In this document: positions 1-8,023 of the stretch, piece by piece | Layout of the letters: each line of letters begins with the position of its first letter | Position numbering within the stretch: the first letter of the stretch is position 1 | Assembly: GCA_964424335.1 (NCBI GenBank) | Contig: CAYRIY010000013.1 | Coordinates: 1 to 52,186, forward strand | Length of the DNA: 52,186 bases | Origin: CAYRIY01 sp964424335 | Lineage (GTDB): Bacteria > Bacillota > Limnochordia > DTU080 > RSA5 | Reading direction: 5' to 3' | Notes under the pieces: model-generated | The model's database searches: none | Told to the model about the DNA's origin: nothing | The model's input: only the letters and a program-made list of their open reading frames with translations | Program-made: the position numbers and the translations under genes

Positions 1-629
1 ACTCGCGCCTCCTAGAGCGAGCTGCAAAGTTGAGCGACGAAAAAGGCGGCGGATCGCTCACCGCGCTGCCCATCATCGAGACGCAGGCCGGTGACGTGTC
101 GGCGTACATTCCGACCAACGTCATTTCGATTACGGACGGACAGATCTTCCTTGAGTCCGACCTCTTTTATGCGGGCGTCCGCCCGGCCATCAACGCCGGC
201 ATCTCGGTCTCTCGAGTCGGCGGCGACGCGCAGACAAAGGCAATGAAGAAGGTCGCAGGACGACTTCGCCTCGACCTTTCGCAATACCGCGAGCTGGCGG
301 CATTTGCACAGTTCGGCTCCGATCTCGACAGGGCGACGGCCGCAAGGCTCGCCCGGGGTCAGCGCATGACGGAGATTCTAAAGCAGGGGCAGTACCAGCC
401 CGTACCCGTCGAGGAGCAGGTCGCGGTCTTGTACGCTGCCACCAATGGATACATCGACGACGTGCCCCTCGAGCGCGTCAGAGAGTTTGAGGAGAAGTTC
501 GTCCTCTTCCTTCGGACCGAGCGTGCGAGCATCCTCGCAGCAATTCGGGATGGCAAAGAGCTCACGGACGAGATATCAGCACAGCTCGATGATGCGATCA
601 AGGCATTCAAAGAGGGGTTCGGGGAGTAA
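1..629 (+). CDS. atpA: ATP synthase F1 subunit alpha, C-terminal part (5' truncated by window edge)
   Basis: The open frame enters from the left edge (frame beginning at base 3) and ends at TAA 627-629, so only about 208 C-terminal residues are present. The visible part covers the end of the nucleotide-binding domain (LPIIETQAGDVSAYIPTN, followed by the ISITDGQ stretch) and the helical C-terminal domain, both typical of F1 alpha. Alpha forms the non-catalytic part of the alpha3-beta3 hexamer of F1Fo ATP synthase on the cytoplasmic side of the inner membrane. A TTG at 30 is an internal codon and not the start. It is followed by atpG, atpD and atpC in the usual order. Confidence 0.97.
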   Translation, partial: SRLLERAAKLSDEKGGGSLTALPIIETQAGDVSAYIPTNVISITDGQIFLESDLFYAGVRPAINAGISVSRVGGDAQTKAMKKVAGRLRLDLSQYRELAAFAQFGSDLDRATAARLARGQRMTEILKQGQYQPVPVEEQVAVLYAATNGYIDDVPLERVREFEEKFVLFLRTERASILAAIRDGKELTDEISAQLDDAIKAFKEGFGE

Positions 630-690
630 CGGGATCCTTTAGGGCGTCGCACGAATATGCGGCGCCCGCACAAGGTGGTGACTAGAGGAC

Positions 691-1578
691 ATGGCCGGAC
701 AATCGATGCGCGACATCAAGCGGCGCATCTCGAGCTTCAAGAATATGAAGCAGATCACCAAGGCGATGGAGATGGTCTCCGCCGCCAAGTTGCGGCGAGC
801 GCAGCGGCAGGCGACGGCGAGTCGTCCGTTTGCCAATAAGCTCGAAGAAGTGCTGGCCCGACTGGTGGAGTCTGCGCGTTCGGGAGAGTCAAAAGCTGCG
901 ATCGCCCACCCGCTTCTCGAGCAGCGCGACGTGAAGCGGTCCCTTTATGTCGCAATCACTGCGGATAGGGGTCTCGCCGGCGGTTACAACGTAAACATCA
1001 TCAGGCGGCTCGGGGCCTTGCTCGACCAGGCAGAGACTGAGCCCGGGGTCATCGCAATCGGGCGGCGCGGCAGGGACTACCTGCGAAAACGGGGAATCGA
1101 GCCGATCGCCGAGTACGTTCAAATGGGCGACGAAGTCGATTACCACGTGGCGAAGGAGATCGCCGGCAGGTTGATGGATCTCTTCGTCAGCGGCGAATAC
1201 GACGCGATCTACCTGGTTTACACCCAGTTCATTACCGCGATTAGCCACAGGCCCGTCGTCGAACAAGTGCTTCCCATCAGGGCTCCGGAAGGCTCGGGAG
1301 ATGGCGGCGCGGCGAAGGAGTACCTTTACGAACCCTCCGCTGATTCGGTGCTCAACATCCTCCTGCCTCGCTATGTGGAGACTGAGGTGTATCGGGCGCT
1401 GATGGAGGCGAAGGCAAGCGAGCACGGAGCGCGCATGAGCGCGATGAAGAGCGCTTCGGACAACGCGGATGAGCTGATCGATTCCTTGACGCTTACGTTC
1501 AACCGAGCAAGACAGGCGAGCATTACAAAGGAAATCTCCGAGATCGTCGGCGGCGCGGAAGCGCTCGCCGCAGAATAG
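691..1578 (+). CDS. atpG: ATP synthase F1 subunit gamma
   Basis: This 295-residue protein is the usual length for gamma, the central rotor shaft that couples proton flow to catalysis in the alpha-beta hexamer. The N-terminal helix (RDIKRRISSFKNMKQITKAM) and the C-terminal helix containing NRARQASITKEISEIVGGA are the two family signatures that form the coiled-coil shaft. The ATG at 691 follows AGAGG with a short spacer. It lies 61 bases after atpA and 118 bases before atpD in the same operon. Confidence 0.98.
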   Translation: MAGQSMRDIKRRISSFKNMKQITKAMEMVSAAKLRRAQRQATASRPFANKLEEVLARLVESARSGESKAAIAHPLLEQRDVKRSLYVAITADRGLAGGYNVNIIRRLGALLDQAETEPGVIAIGRRGRDYLRKRGIEPIAEYVQMGDEVDYHVAKEIAGRLMDLFVSGEYDAIYLVYTQFITAISHRPVVEQVLPIRAPEGSGDGGAAKEYLYEPSADSVLNILLPRYVETEVYRALMEAKASEHGARMSAMKSASDNADELIDSLTLTFNRARQASITKEISEIVGGAEALAAE

Positions 1579-1696
1579 ACGAGCCCGGCCGAAGGACTGC
1601 CCCAGGCTGCCCTCCAGGTGAGAGCGGCGCACGTATGAGGGGGCGAGGCCAAGGGCGGTGGATGTAGATGCAATCTGAAAGAGGAGGCGCGTGTGC

Positions 1697-3124
1697 ATGA
1701 GTGACGAGGCCAAGCGTGTAGGCCGGGTAGTGCAAGTGACGGGCCCCGTCGTCGACGTGGAGTTCCCTTCTGGGCACCTCCCCGACCTCTTGACTGCAAT
1801 CAAAATTGACACAGAGTCCGAGGGTATCAAGATCAATCTGACGTTGGAGGCCGCGCAGCACCTGGGCAACAATACCGTGCGCTGCGTGTCGATGTCGGGC
1901 ACCGACGGCCTGAAGCGTGGCATGGAGGCCGTCGATACGGGTCAACCGATATCCGTTCCGGTCGGTCGCAACTCGCTTGGGCGCATCTTCAACGTGCTCG
2001 GCGACACGATCGACGGTGGCGGACCGGTGGAGTCCGACCAACGGCTGCCGATCCATCGACCGGCTCCGGACGTGTCCGAGGTCGAACCTGCGACCGAGAT
2101 TTTGGAGACGGGAATCAAGGTCGTCGACCTGCTTGCTCCGTATCCAAGAGGTGGAAAGATCGGCCTCTTCGGCGGCGCAGGCGTAGGCAAGACCGTCTTG
2201 ATCATGGAACTGATCCGCAACATCGCGTATGAGCACGGAGGTTTCTCCGTGTTTGCAGGGGTAGGGGAGCGGACCCGAGAGGGAACGCAGCTCTACCAAG
2301 AGATGCGCGAGTCAGGCGTCTTGGACAAGACGGCGATGGTGTTTGGTCAGATGAACGAGCCGCCCGGCGCCCGCTTGCGGGTAGCGCTGACCGGCCTGAC
2401 GCTCGCTGAGTTCTTCCGGGACTCCGAGGGCCAGGACGTGCTCTTGTTCATCGACAACATCTTTCGCTTTGTGCAAGCGGGATCGGAAGTATCGGCTCTC
2501 CTTGGGCGCATGCCGTCGGCCGTCGGATACCAGCCGACGCTCGCAACGGAGATGGGCGCCCTTCAGGAGCGGATTACGACGACCAAGAAGGGCTCGATCA
2601 CATCGATCCAGGCCATTTACGTCCCCGCGGACGACTACACGGACCCCGCTCCCGCAACGACGTTTGCTCACCTCGACGCAACCACCAACCTCGAGCGGCG
2701 GATTGCGGAGAAGGGGATCTACCCCGCCGTGGATCCGCTTGCTTCCACGTCCAGGATTTTGACGCCCGACGTCGTAGGCGAGGAGCACTATCGAGTCGCT
2801 CGTTCGGTGCAGGAGATTCTGCAAAGGTACAAAGAGTTGCAGGACATCATCGCGATCCTCGGCATGGACGAACTCTCCGATGAGGACAAGATCGTGGTAT
2901 CTCGGGCACGTAAGATCGAGCGATTCCTGTCCCAACCGTTCTTCGTTGCGGAGGTGTTTACGGGAACGCCCGGCAAGTACGTCTCCCGCGAAGAGACCGT
3001 CCGCGGCTTTAAGGAGATCATCGAGGGCAAGCACGATGACCTTCCGGAAGCGGCGTTTTACATGAGGGGAACGATTGACGAGGCCATCGAAGCCGGTAAG
3101 CAGATGGCGGAGGAGGAAGCCTAA
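1697..3124 (+). CDS. atpD: ATP synthase F1 subunit beta (catalytic)
   Basis: Beta is the catalytic ATP synthase subunit, here 475 residues, as expected. The Walker A motif GGAGVGKT lies near residues 159-166, and the LLFIDNIFRF Walker B region and the ALLGRMPSAVGYQPTL stretch are present. The frame also has a GTG at 1691, but the AGAGGAGG Shine-Dalgarno at about 1680-1687 is only 3 bases from it and 9-10 bases from ATG 1697, so the ATG is preferred. The stop codon abuts the ATG of atpC with no spacer. Confidence 0.98.
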   Translation: MSDEAKRVGRVVQVTGPVVDVEFPSGHLPDLLTAIKIDTESEGIKINLTLEAAQHLGNNTVRCVSMSGTDGLKRGMEAVDTGQPISVPVGRNSLGRIFNVLGDTIDGGGPVESDQRLPIHRPAPDVSEVEPATEILETGIKVVDLLAPYPRGGKIGLFGGAGVGKTVLIMELIRNIAYEHGGFSVFAGVGERTREGTQLYQEMRESGVLDKTAMVFGQMNEPPGARLRVALTGLTLAEFFRDSEGQDVLLFIDNIFRFVQAGSEVSALLGRMPSAVGYQPTLATEMGALQERITTTKKGSITSIQAIYVPADDYTDPAPATTFAHLDATTNLERRIAEKGIYPAVDPLASTSRILTPDVVGEEHYRVARSVQEILQRYKELQDIIAILGMDELSDEDKIVVSRARKIERFLSQPFFVAEVFTGTPGKYVSREETVRGFKEIIEGKHDDLPEAAFYMRGTIDEAIEAGKQMAEEEA

Positions 3125-3529
3125 ATGGCGACGCTCCGACTCGAGGTGGTCACGCCCGCAAGGACGGTGATCGCATCCGAGGCAGAGTCAATCACCGTTC
3201 CCGGAGTGGAAGGACGCCTGGGGTTTCTCGCCGGCCACGCGCCGATCGTAGCTGGACTCACCGTTGGGATCGTTGAGTACGGCCCGGTACACGGGGAGAA
3301 GCAGCGCATGGCGATCACCGGCGGATTCGTCGAGGTGGCCGACGACAAGGTGTCGGTTTTGGCGGACACCGCGGAATTGGCCGATGAGATCGACGTGGCG
3401 CGGGCTATGGCCGCAAAGGAGCGCGCGGCGCGTCGCCTGCGGGAGCGAGCGGCGAATATCGACCGTGCCCGAGCGGAGGCCGCGTTCCTCCGAGCCGTCA
3501 ACCGATTGAAGACTGCGGGCGCCGAGTAG
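3125..3529 (+). CDS. atpC: ATP synthase F1 subunit epsilon
   Basis: This 134-residue protein matches epsilon in length and sequence. The N-terminal beta-sandwich contains the hallmark GVEGRLGFLAGHAPIVAGL region, and the C-terminal part is a charged helical hairpin (AMAAKERAARRL and following), which in the family regulates ATPase activity. It starts directly after the atpD stop and is the last gene of the operon. A strong hairpin follows 35 bases later. Confidence 0.96.
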   Translation: MATLRLEVVTPARTVIASEAESITVPGVEGRLGFLAGHAPIVAGLTVGIVEYGPVHGEKQRMAITGGFVEVADDKVSVLADTAELADEIDVARAMAAKERAARRLRERAANIDRARAEAAFLRAVNRLKTAGAE

Positions 3530-3563
3530 CTTCACTCGCGCGCCCATCGTAATTGGCAATAGC

Positions 3564-3600
3564 GATCAAAGGCTGCCTCGGGAACGGGCAGCCTTTGATC
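3564..3600. terminator. Hairpin terminator between convergent atpC and copD-like genes
   Basis: A perfect 14-bp stem pairs 3564-3577 (GATCAAAGGCTGCC) with 3587-3600 around a 9-base loop. It lies between the end of atpC and the end of the reverse-strand gene, where a shared two-way terminator is expected. The T-tract is poor on both sides, so Rho or structure-only termination is possible. Confidence 0.75.
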
Positions 3601-3621
3601 ATTATCGGGAGGCCAAATTGT

Positions 3622-4107
3622 CTATAGCAGCGTAACGATGAAAAGGATCCCGAGCCCCATGAGCGCCCCCAAGGCACACAGGATGCGCAGCCTCAGTTCG
3701 AGCGCCGCGTGTCGCTCGACTTCCAATGCGGTTTTGGGTCGTGCGTCGATGCGCGGGGCAAGCCCGTAGGTTACGTGTGCACCGATCCCCACCAGCAGCA
3801 TGACGAGTACGAGCTTAGCCGAGAGCAGTCGCCCCCACACAGTGGTAAGTAGATCTCCCACGCCCCCTTCCAAGTGACCCGCCGCCCGCAACGAGCCGGT
3901 GATGACCAGTACCGCGAGCGCCGCCCAGGCGTAAGGGGAGAAGACGCGGTAGAATGCGGCGGAGAGCTTTCCTTTGGCGGCATGTATATGTCCATCATCT
4001 TTTCGGAAGAATACGGCTGCGCCGGTAAATATCGCGCCCAGCCACACCATGGCTGCGCTTAGGTGCAACCAGTTGACCAGCGTCGTCTGAAGTGTGGTCG
4101 TCTCCAC
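3622..4107 (-). CDS. CopD-like four-helix membrane protein
   Basis: This 161-residue protein has four predicted membrane helices. The first (NWLHLSAAMVWLGAIFTG) carries the LH...A..WLG pattern of the CopD / copper resistance D domain family; the others are near YAWAALAVLVITG, SAKLVLVMLLVGIGAHVTYG and LGALMGLGILFIV. The reading frame extends upstream to 4326, but GTG 4107 is preceded by GGAGGTGG at good spacing, and the protein from there begins just before the first helix, so it is taken as the start. It is the only reverse-strand gene in the window. Members are linked to copper or haem-related membrane functions, but no substrate can be read here. Confidence 0.7.
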   Translation of the reverse strand: METTTLQTTLVNWLHLSAAMVWLGAIFTGAAVFFRKDDGHIHAAKGKLSAAFYRVFSPYAWAALAVLVITGSLRAAGHLEGGVGDLLTTVWGRLLSAKLVLVMLLVGIGAHVTYGLAPRIDARPKTALEVERHAALELRLRILCALGALMGLGILFIVTLL

Positions 4108-4299
4108 CGCTCCACCTCCAAATCCTCGTGAATCGATGACTTGTCTATCCCATATTCGGTCGTCACGAGACGTATGCGCGACTCTTGTATATTCCTGCGC
4201 CCAATGGGGCAAGTTGGTAGTGAACGATATCGATTGTGATATGTGTCGGGGTTTGCAAAACAATGCCCTTAATAGCCCGGAGCTGGGGAGGCGAGTTTG

Positions 4300-5115
4300 G
4301 TGGCTGCAAGTGAAGAGGTCCTTCAAGGCGTGACGCGGGCGGATATGTCGCTGACATTTGGCGGCAGGGCGCTGCGTTTTTTTGGCCGCGTGCTGCTGGG
4401 GCTACTTGTCGCTTACGTCGTGACCGCGCTCTTTGGGTTGCAGGGGCGCTTGATCAGAGACGAGCGCACACTCGACTTTCCGCTTTGGGTCGCCCTCGAT
4501 GACCTCGGCGTCTCTGTGCTTGAAACCGAAGTGCGGGCAATTGCAACTGTGGAGACGGCGGACCGCCCGCCGATGTCTCGCCTGAAGGCATTGGCCGAAA
4601 AGGCGGCGGGCGTCCGGGCCAGAGAGGCGGAGCTGTGGAGCGACATTGGGGCGAGCTACCGGGCAGTTTACTTCGAGGGCGCAGATCCCGAGGGGGGGAC
4701 CTGGCTCGTCTCGGGCAACTACATCGAACGCGTCGACGGGAGCGGGGGGCGCGTGGATCTTTCAGTGGGTCGGTCGATCTATGGCAGGCTCGCCGACGTG
4801 CGAAACGAGCTTTACGGCATGAGGCGTCAATTGGAGCGGGCCGCCGCCAAGCCGCTGGCGCCTACCTACCGAATGCGGGTTTCAGGTCGGCCGGAAAGCA
4901 ACGCAAGCGCTGAAGAGCTTGCACGTGAGCTCTTGCGCAGACTTGACGTCGGGGCTGTGACGTTGTCGCAAGCGGGCGGCGAGGTGGTTGCATTCGGATA
5001 CTCTCCAAGACTTCCGGGGCGAGCCGACTGGGAGGGATCCGAAGTGAACGTGGTCGTCAGGGTGACCGAGCGTGGGCTTGGCCCATGGATCGAGATTGGG
5101 ACGCCGACGCTTTGA
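4300..5115 (+). CDS. ywmB: YwmB-like protein (TATA-box-binding-like fold family)
   Basis: This protein of about 271 residues has an N-terminal membrane anchor or signal (VLLGLLVAYVVTALFG) and an exported remainder. The region around YRMRVSGRPE and AEELARELLRRLDV resembles the YwmB family of Firmicutes, whose role is unknown. Context supports this: in B. subtilis ywmB lies near the atp operon and sporulation genes, and here it follows the atp operon and precedes a SpoIIQ-like gene. The start may be TTG 4297 or GTG 4300; GGGGAGG at 4285-4291 gives the better spacing to GTG 4300. The murA and spoIID genes that sit nearby in Bacillus are absent. Confidence 0.6.
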   Translation: MAASEEVLQGVTRADMSLTFGGRALRFFGRVLLGLLVAYVVTALFGLQGRLIRDERTLDFPLWVALDDLGVSVLETEVRAIATVETADRPPMSRLKALAEKAAGVRAREAELWSDIGASYRAVYFEGADPEGGTWLVSGNYIERVDGSGGRVDLSVGRSIYGRLADVRNELYGMRRQLERAAAKPLAPTYRMRVSGRPESNASAEELARELLRRLDVGAVTLSQAGGEVVAFGYSPRLPGRADWEGSEVNVVVRVTERGLGPWIEIGTPTL

Positions 5116-5184
5116 CGGCCACATGGGCGACATGATGAAAGCGAGTCGGTCACGAGGCGAAGAGCTGGAATGGGAGGAATTGCG

Positions 5185-6150
5185 GTGAAGCAATCAAAAG
5201 TAGTCGGATTTATCCGATTTTATGGGCGGCGCGTGATTCGAGGTTGGGGGCGGCTAACGCGAGCCGTAGCCGCGATGTGGAATACGCACCGAAAGAGGAC
5301 TTGGTGGGAGCGATCGCTCCTTGGATTGGTCGCGGTCGGACTGGTTGCGGGCGTCGGATTCTCTCTGCTTGCCAATCTTCCTTTCGGCGTCGCTCCCGGC
5401 GGGGAGTCGCCGCTTCACAACCAAGCGGCGCACGATCAGCCCTTGAACGTAGCTACGGACATCAGCGACCGACCGGCCCTGCCGCAAACCCAAGCGCCGG
5501 AGGTCGAGGCGGACGTCTCTTTGACCTCAGGCTTATTGCCGAATGCCATCGGGTCGCCTTCGGGTGTGAGCCAGCCCCTTGGAGCGCCTGACTTGGCTGG
5601 GCTAGACTCTGCAGGCCAAGGACCCCAGACGTCCGGCTCAACTGATGCGAGGACGAGCGGAAGCGATGAAGCCTCCTCAAACGCGCCTACGGGCGAGCAA
5701 AGCGCAAGCGCACCGGCGCCCCGATCGGATGTCCCCGTCGCGTCGGTCTCGTCGATGGAGTGGCCGGTCGTAGGCGGCGTTCTTCGACCGTACGGCTGGT
5801 ATCGTCACCCTGTATTTGGCGACTGGCGCCATGCCTCCGCGGTGGTGCTTCAACCCACGGCGGATCACAACGTCGTCACATCCGCCCTTGCGGGACGCGT
5901 GAGCGAAGTGGTCAACTCCGGAGGGCTCTGGCGGGTCACGATCCGCCATAGTGACGGCTGGGAGACGGAGTACGAGGGACTCGCATCCGTCGAAGTCTCG
6001 TCGTATGAAGTGGTAGCGACCGGCCAGGTGATCGGGTCGGCTCCCGATGCAGCGCTCGGCGGTGTGGCGTTTGCCGTATATCGGGAAGGCGTCGCCGTCG
6101 ACCCTTACGAGATCCTTGGAGAACCCATCGCCATGGTGGGGGCGCCTTGA
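5185..6150 (+). CDS. spoIIQ: SpoIIQ-like protein with a degenerate M23 (LytM) domain
   Basis: This 321-residue protein has one N-terminal membrane segment (LLGLVAVGLVAGVGFSLLA), a long Ser/Ala/Pro/Gly-rich linker (about residues 80-190) and a C-terminal M23-type domain beginning near MEWPVVGGVLRPYGW. In active M23 enzymes a His...Asp pair and an HxH motif bind zinc. Here the first site reads RHASAVVL, with no Asp, and the second reads EYEGL where YAHL is usual, so it is probably not a peptidase. SpoIIQ of B. subtilis is also a degenerate M23 protein and forms the forespore side of the Q-AH channel. GTG 5185 has GGGAGG 7 bases upstream; ATG 5170 lacks a good site. Its place before spoIIID supports the call. 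Confidence 0.72.
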   Translation: MKQSKVVGFIRFYGRRVIRGWGRLTRAVAAMWNTHRKRTWWERSLLGLVAVGLVAGVGFSLLANLPFGVAPGGESPLHNQAAHDQPLNVATDISDRPALPQTQAPEVEADVSLTSGLLPNAIGSPSGVSQPLGAPDLAGLDSAGQGPQTSGSTDARTSGSDEASSNAPTGEQSASAPAPRSDVPVASVSSMEWPVVGGVLRPYGWYRHPVFGDWRHASAVVLQPTADHNVVTSALAGRVSEVVNSGGLWRVTIRHSDGWETEYEGLASVEVSSYEVVATGQVIGSAPDAALGGVAFAVYREGVAVDPYEILGEPIAMVGAP

Positions 6151-6186
6151 AATAGGGCGCTCTTGCCCGGATGCGCACATTGTGGG

Positions 6187-6212
6187 AAAGGGCGGTCATT
6201 AGGCCGCCCTTT
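6187..6212 (+). terminator. Hairpin after the spoIIQ-like gene
   Basis: A 9-bp perfect stem pairs AAAGGGCGG (6187-6195) with CCGCCCTTT (6204-6212) around an 8-base loop, 36 bases after the stop codon. A weak T-containing tail follows. It separates the spoIIQ-like gene from spoIIID. Confidence 0.65.
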
Positions 6213-6237
6213 AGGCCTTTATGGCCGATTTGACGAC

Positions 6238-6266
6238 GCATAACAGACTCCCTCGCACATATACAT
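6238..6266 (+). promoter_or_regulatory. Possible sigma-E-like promoter for spoIIID
   Basis: GCATAAC (6238-6244) and CATATACAT (6258-6266) are separated by 13 bases. They resemble the -35 (ATA-type) and -10 (CATACAAT-type) elements of the mother-cell sigma factor E, which transcribes spoIIID in B. subtilis. The match is partial and based on inspection only. Confidence 0.35.
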
Positions 6267-6294
6267 GTAGCAAATATGGCGAGGGGGCAGCACG

Positions 6295-6552
6295 ATGAGG
6301 GACTATATCCGGAAACGGGTGGTCGACGTCTCGCATTATATTGTGGACACGAAAGCTACGGTACGACAAGCGGCCGAGGTGTTCGGGGTCAGCAAAAGCA
6401 CTGTCCACAAAGACGTCACCGAGCGCTTGCCCCGCGTCAGCAAGGAACTTGCCAAGAAAGTCCGCCGCGTCTTGGCACAGAATAAGGCCGAAAGGCACTT
6501 GCGCGGCGGAGAGGCGACGCGCCTGAAGTATCGGGAACAAAAAGCGTCGTAA
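6295..6552 (+). CDS. spoIIID: Sporulation transcriptional regulator SpoIIID
   Basis: This 85-residue DNA-binding protein closely matches SpoIIID along its length: the RDYI start, a helix-turn-helix at about residues 22-46 containing FGVSKSTVHKDVTERLP, and the RHLRGGEATRLKY basic tail. In Bacillus it acts in the mother cell, switching genes on and off between sigma-E and sigma-K. The ATG is preceded by GAGGGGG at good spacing. It lies directly upstream of mbl, as in B. subtilis. Relatives occur in some non-sporulating Firmicutes, so it does not prove sporulation by itself. Confidence 0.96.
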   Translation: MRDYIRKRVVDVSHYIVDTKATVRQAAEVFGVSKSTVHKDVTERLPRVSKELAKKVRRVLAQNKAERHLRGGEATRLKYREQKAS

Positions 6553-6601
6553 AGTCGGAATGTTCCATCGCACGGCCCCCGCCTTGGATGCCCGCACCAG
6601 A

Positions 6602-6634
6602 GGGCGCCTTGCTGGAAAGCGCCCCGCGCAAGGC
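6602..6634 (+). repeat. Overlapping alternative inverted repeats in the spoIIID-mbl spacer
   Basis: GGGCGC (6602-6607) can pair with GCGCCC (6619-6624), while the overlapping GCCTTGC (6606-6612) can pair with GCAAGGC (6628-6634). The two stems exclude each other. No T-tract follows, so a terminator is not claimed; attenuation is only a possibility. Confidence 0.35.
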
Positions 6635-6680
6635 CGACTTCCCCTTCAAACCGGCAGGAGCAATTTTCGCTCGCGTCGAA

Positions 6681-6726
6681 GGTTGCAACCATCGTCTTCC
6701 CTGGCACTCGTTGTCGGTGTCGACAC
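6681..6726. promoter_or_regulatory. Two 10-bp palindromes upstream of mbl
   Basis: GGTTGCAACC (6681-6690) and GTGTCGACAC (6717-6726) are perfect palindromes located 28-73 bases upstream of the mbl start. They could be operator sites; no known regulator is recognised. Confidence 0.3.
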
Positions 6727-6753
6727 TGCCGAAAGAAGAGGGGCATTTGTTTA

Positions 6754-7767
6754 ATGTTTGCAAAGAACATCGGAATCGATCTCGGCACCGCAAACGTAAT
6801 TGTTTACGTTCGGGGAAGGGGCGTCGTCGTCAGCGAGCCGTCCGTGCTTGCAATCGATCGCGATACGAGCAGGATCCTCGCTGTTGGCGAAGAGGCAAGG
6901 CAAATGATCGGGCGGACTCCGGGCAACATCGTGGCGATCCGCCCCCTCAAGGACGGCGTCATTGCCGACTATCAAGTGACGGAGACGATGCTCAAGCACT
7001 TTATCCAGCGCGTCTGCGGCAGGCGTCCGATGTTTAAACCCCAGGTGGTCGTGTGCGTCCCTTCCGGCGTGACGAGCGTAGAGAAGCGGGCGGTGTTGGA
7101 GGCGGCCATGCAGGCGGGTGGAAAGCAAGTTTTCCTCATTTCCGAGCCTATGGCGGCCGCAATCGGGGCCGGGCTCAACGTGGCAGAAGCGAGCGGCAAC
7201 ATGGTGGTCGATGTCGGAGGCGGCACGACCGACATCGCCGTGATCTCGCTGGGGGGCGAAGTCGTTTCCGACTCGATCCGCATCGGCGGAGACAAGTTTG
7301 ACGACGCGATCGTCCGGTACGTGCGGCGCGAGTACAACCTGATCATTGGGGAGCGGACGGCGGAGTATTGCAAGATTCAGTTGGGCTCTGTCTATCGGCC
7401 CGACCGAAGCAAGCGCCTGGAGATTCGCGGGCGAGATTCGGTCTCCGGTCTGCCGCGGACCGTCGAGATCGACCAGGAAAAGGTTGCGATCGCGCTCGAG
7501 GAGTCGATCCGGGCGATCGTTCATACGGTGCGCGCCGTCCTTGAAAAGACTCCCCCGGAGCTTTCCGCGGACATCATGGACAAGGGCATCGTGCTCACGG
7601 GCGGTGGGGCGCTGCTGGATGGGTTTGCCGAGCTCGTCACGACGGAGACGGGCATACCCGCGCACGTCGCCGACGACCCTGTATCGTGCGTTGCGCTCGG
7701 CACCGGGAAAGTGCTCGAGAGCATCGACCTCGTGCGTCAAAGCGTGATCGTGGCAAGCCGGTCGTAG
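6754..7767 (+). CDS. mbl: Rod-shape actin homologue Mbl/MreB
   Basis: This 337-residue bacterial actin shows the phosphate-1 loop (NIGIDLGTANVIVYV), the phosphate-2 loop (VVDVGGGTTDIAVIS) and the adenosine motif (GIVLTGGGALLDG). It polymerises under the cytoplasmic membrane and guides cell-wall synthesis. The neighbours (spoIIID before, flgF/flgG after) match the B. subtilis mbl locus, so Mbl is preferred over MreB, which normally sits with mreCD. The start ATG follows AGAGGGG at about 10 bases. Confidence 0.95.
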   Translation: MFAKNIGIDLGTANVIVYVRGRGVVVSEPSVLAIDRDTSRILAVGEEARQMIGRTPGNIVAIRPLKDGVIADYQVTETMLKHFIQRVCGRRPMFKPQVVVCVPSGVTSVEKRAVLEAAMQAGGKQVFLISEPMAAAIGAGLNVAEASGNMVVDVGGGTTDIAVISLGGEVVSDSIRIGGDKFDDAIVRYVRREYNLIIGERTAEYCKIQLGSVYRPDRSKRLEIRGRDSVSGLPRTVEIDQEKVAIALEESIRAIVHTVRAVLEKTPPELSADIMDKGIVLTGGGALLDGFAELVTTETGIPAHVADDPVSCVALGTGKVLESIDLVRQSVIVASRS

Positions 7768-7834
7768 ACGCTTCTCCCATGTAAAAATCTCTCCTTCATT
7801 TCCCATTTGCTTGGTACATCATTATCCACAAAGA

Positions 7835-7866
7835 CGCGCGCTGTAGGTCTTTGGTCCTAGCGCGCG
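7835..7866. repeat. Imperfect hairpin in the mbl-flgF spacer
   Basis: CGCGCGC (7835-7841) pairs with GCGCGCG (7860-7866), and an inner TAGG (7844-7847) pairs with CCTA (7856-7859), leaving a two-base bulge and an 8-base loop. It lies about 70 bases after mbl. No T-run follows, so it may be a weak terminator or an mRNA end structure. Confidence 0.45.
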
Positions 7867-8023
7867 AGCGCCCCAAACGAGCGATTACCTGCTGATTTGA
7901 TGGCAAAAGCGCTAAAGCGCGCCCCCTCTCACGACGAATCAATAGGTTGAGCCCGCGAATTTTTGCAAAGACGCCTACCAGCGTTTGCTTGTGATCAAAG
8001 GCGGGCTAAAAGGGGGGGGTTAG

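Noticed and set aside
889..1923. 344-residue reverse-strand frame across atpG and atpD
   Set aside because: Both ATP synthase genes are unambiguous on the forward strand.
4214..4242. Promoter pair TTGGTA / TGATAT before ywmB
   Set aside because: The -10 matches only 3 of 6 consensus bases; too weak to list.
6751..7806. 351-residue reverse-strand frame across mbl
   Set aside because: Mbl on the forward strand is certain, and the reverse translation is rich in His, Arg and Asp without motifs.
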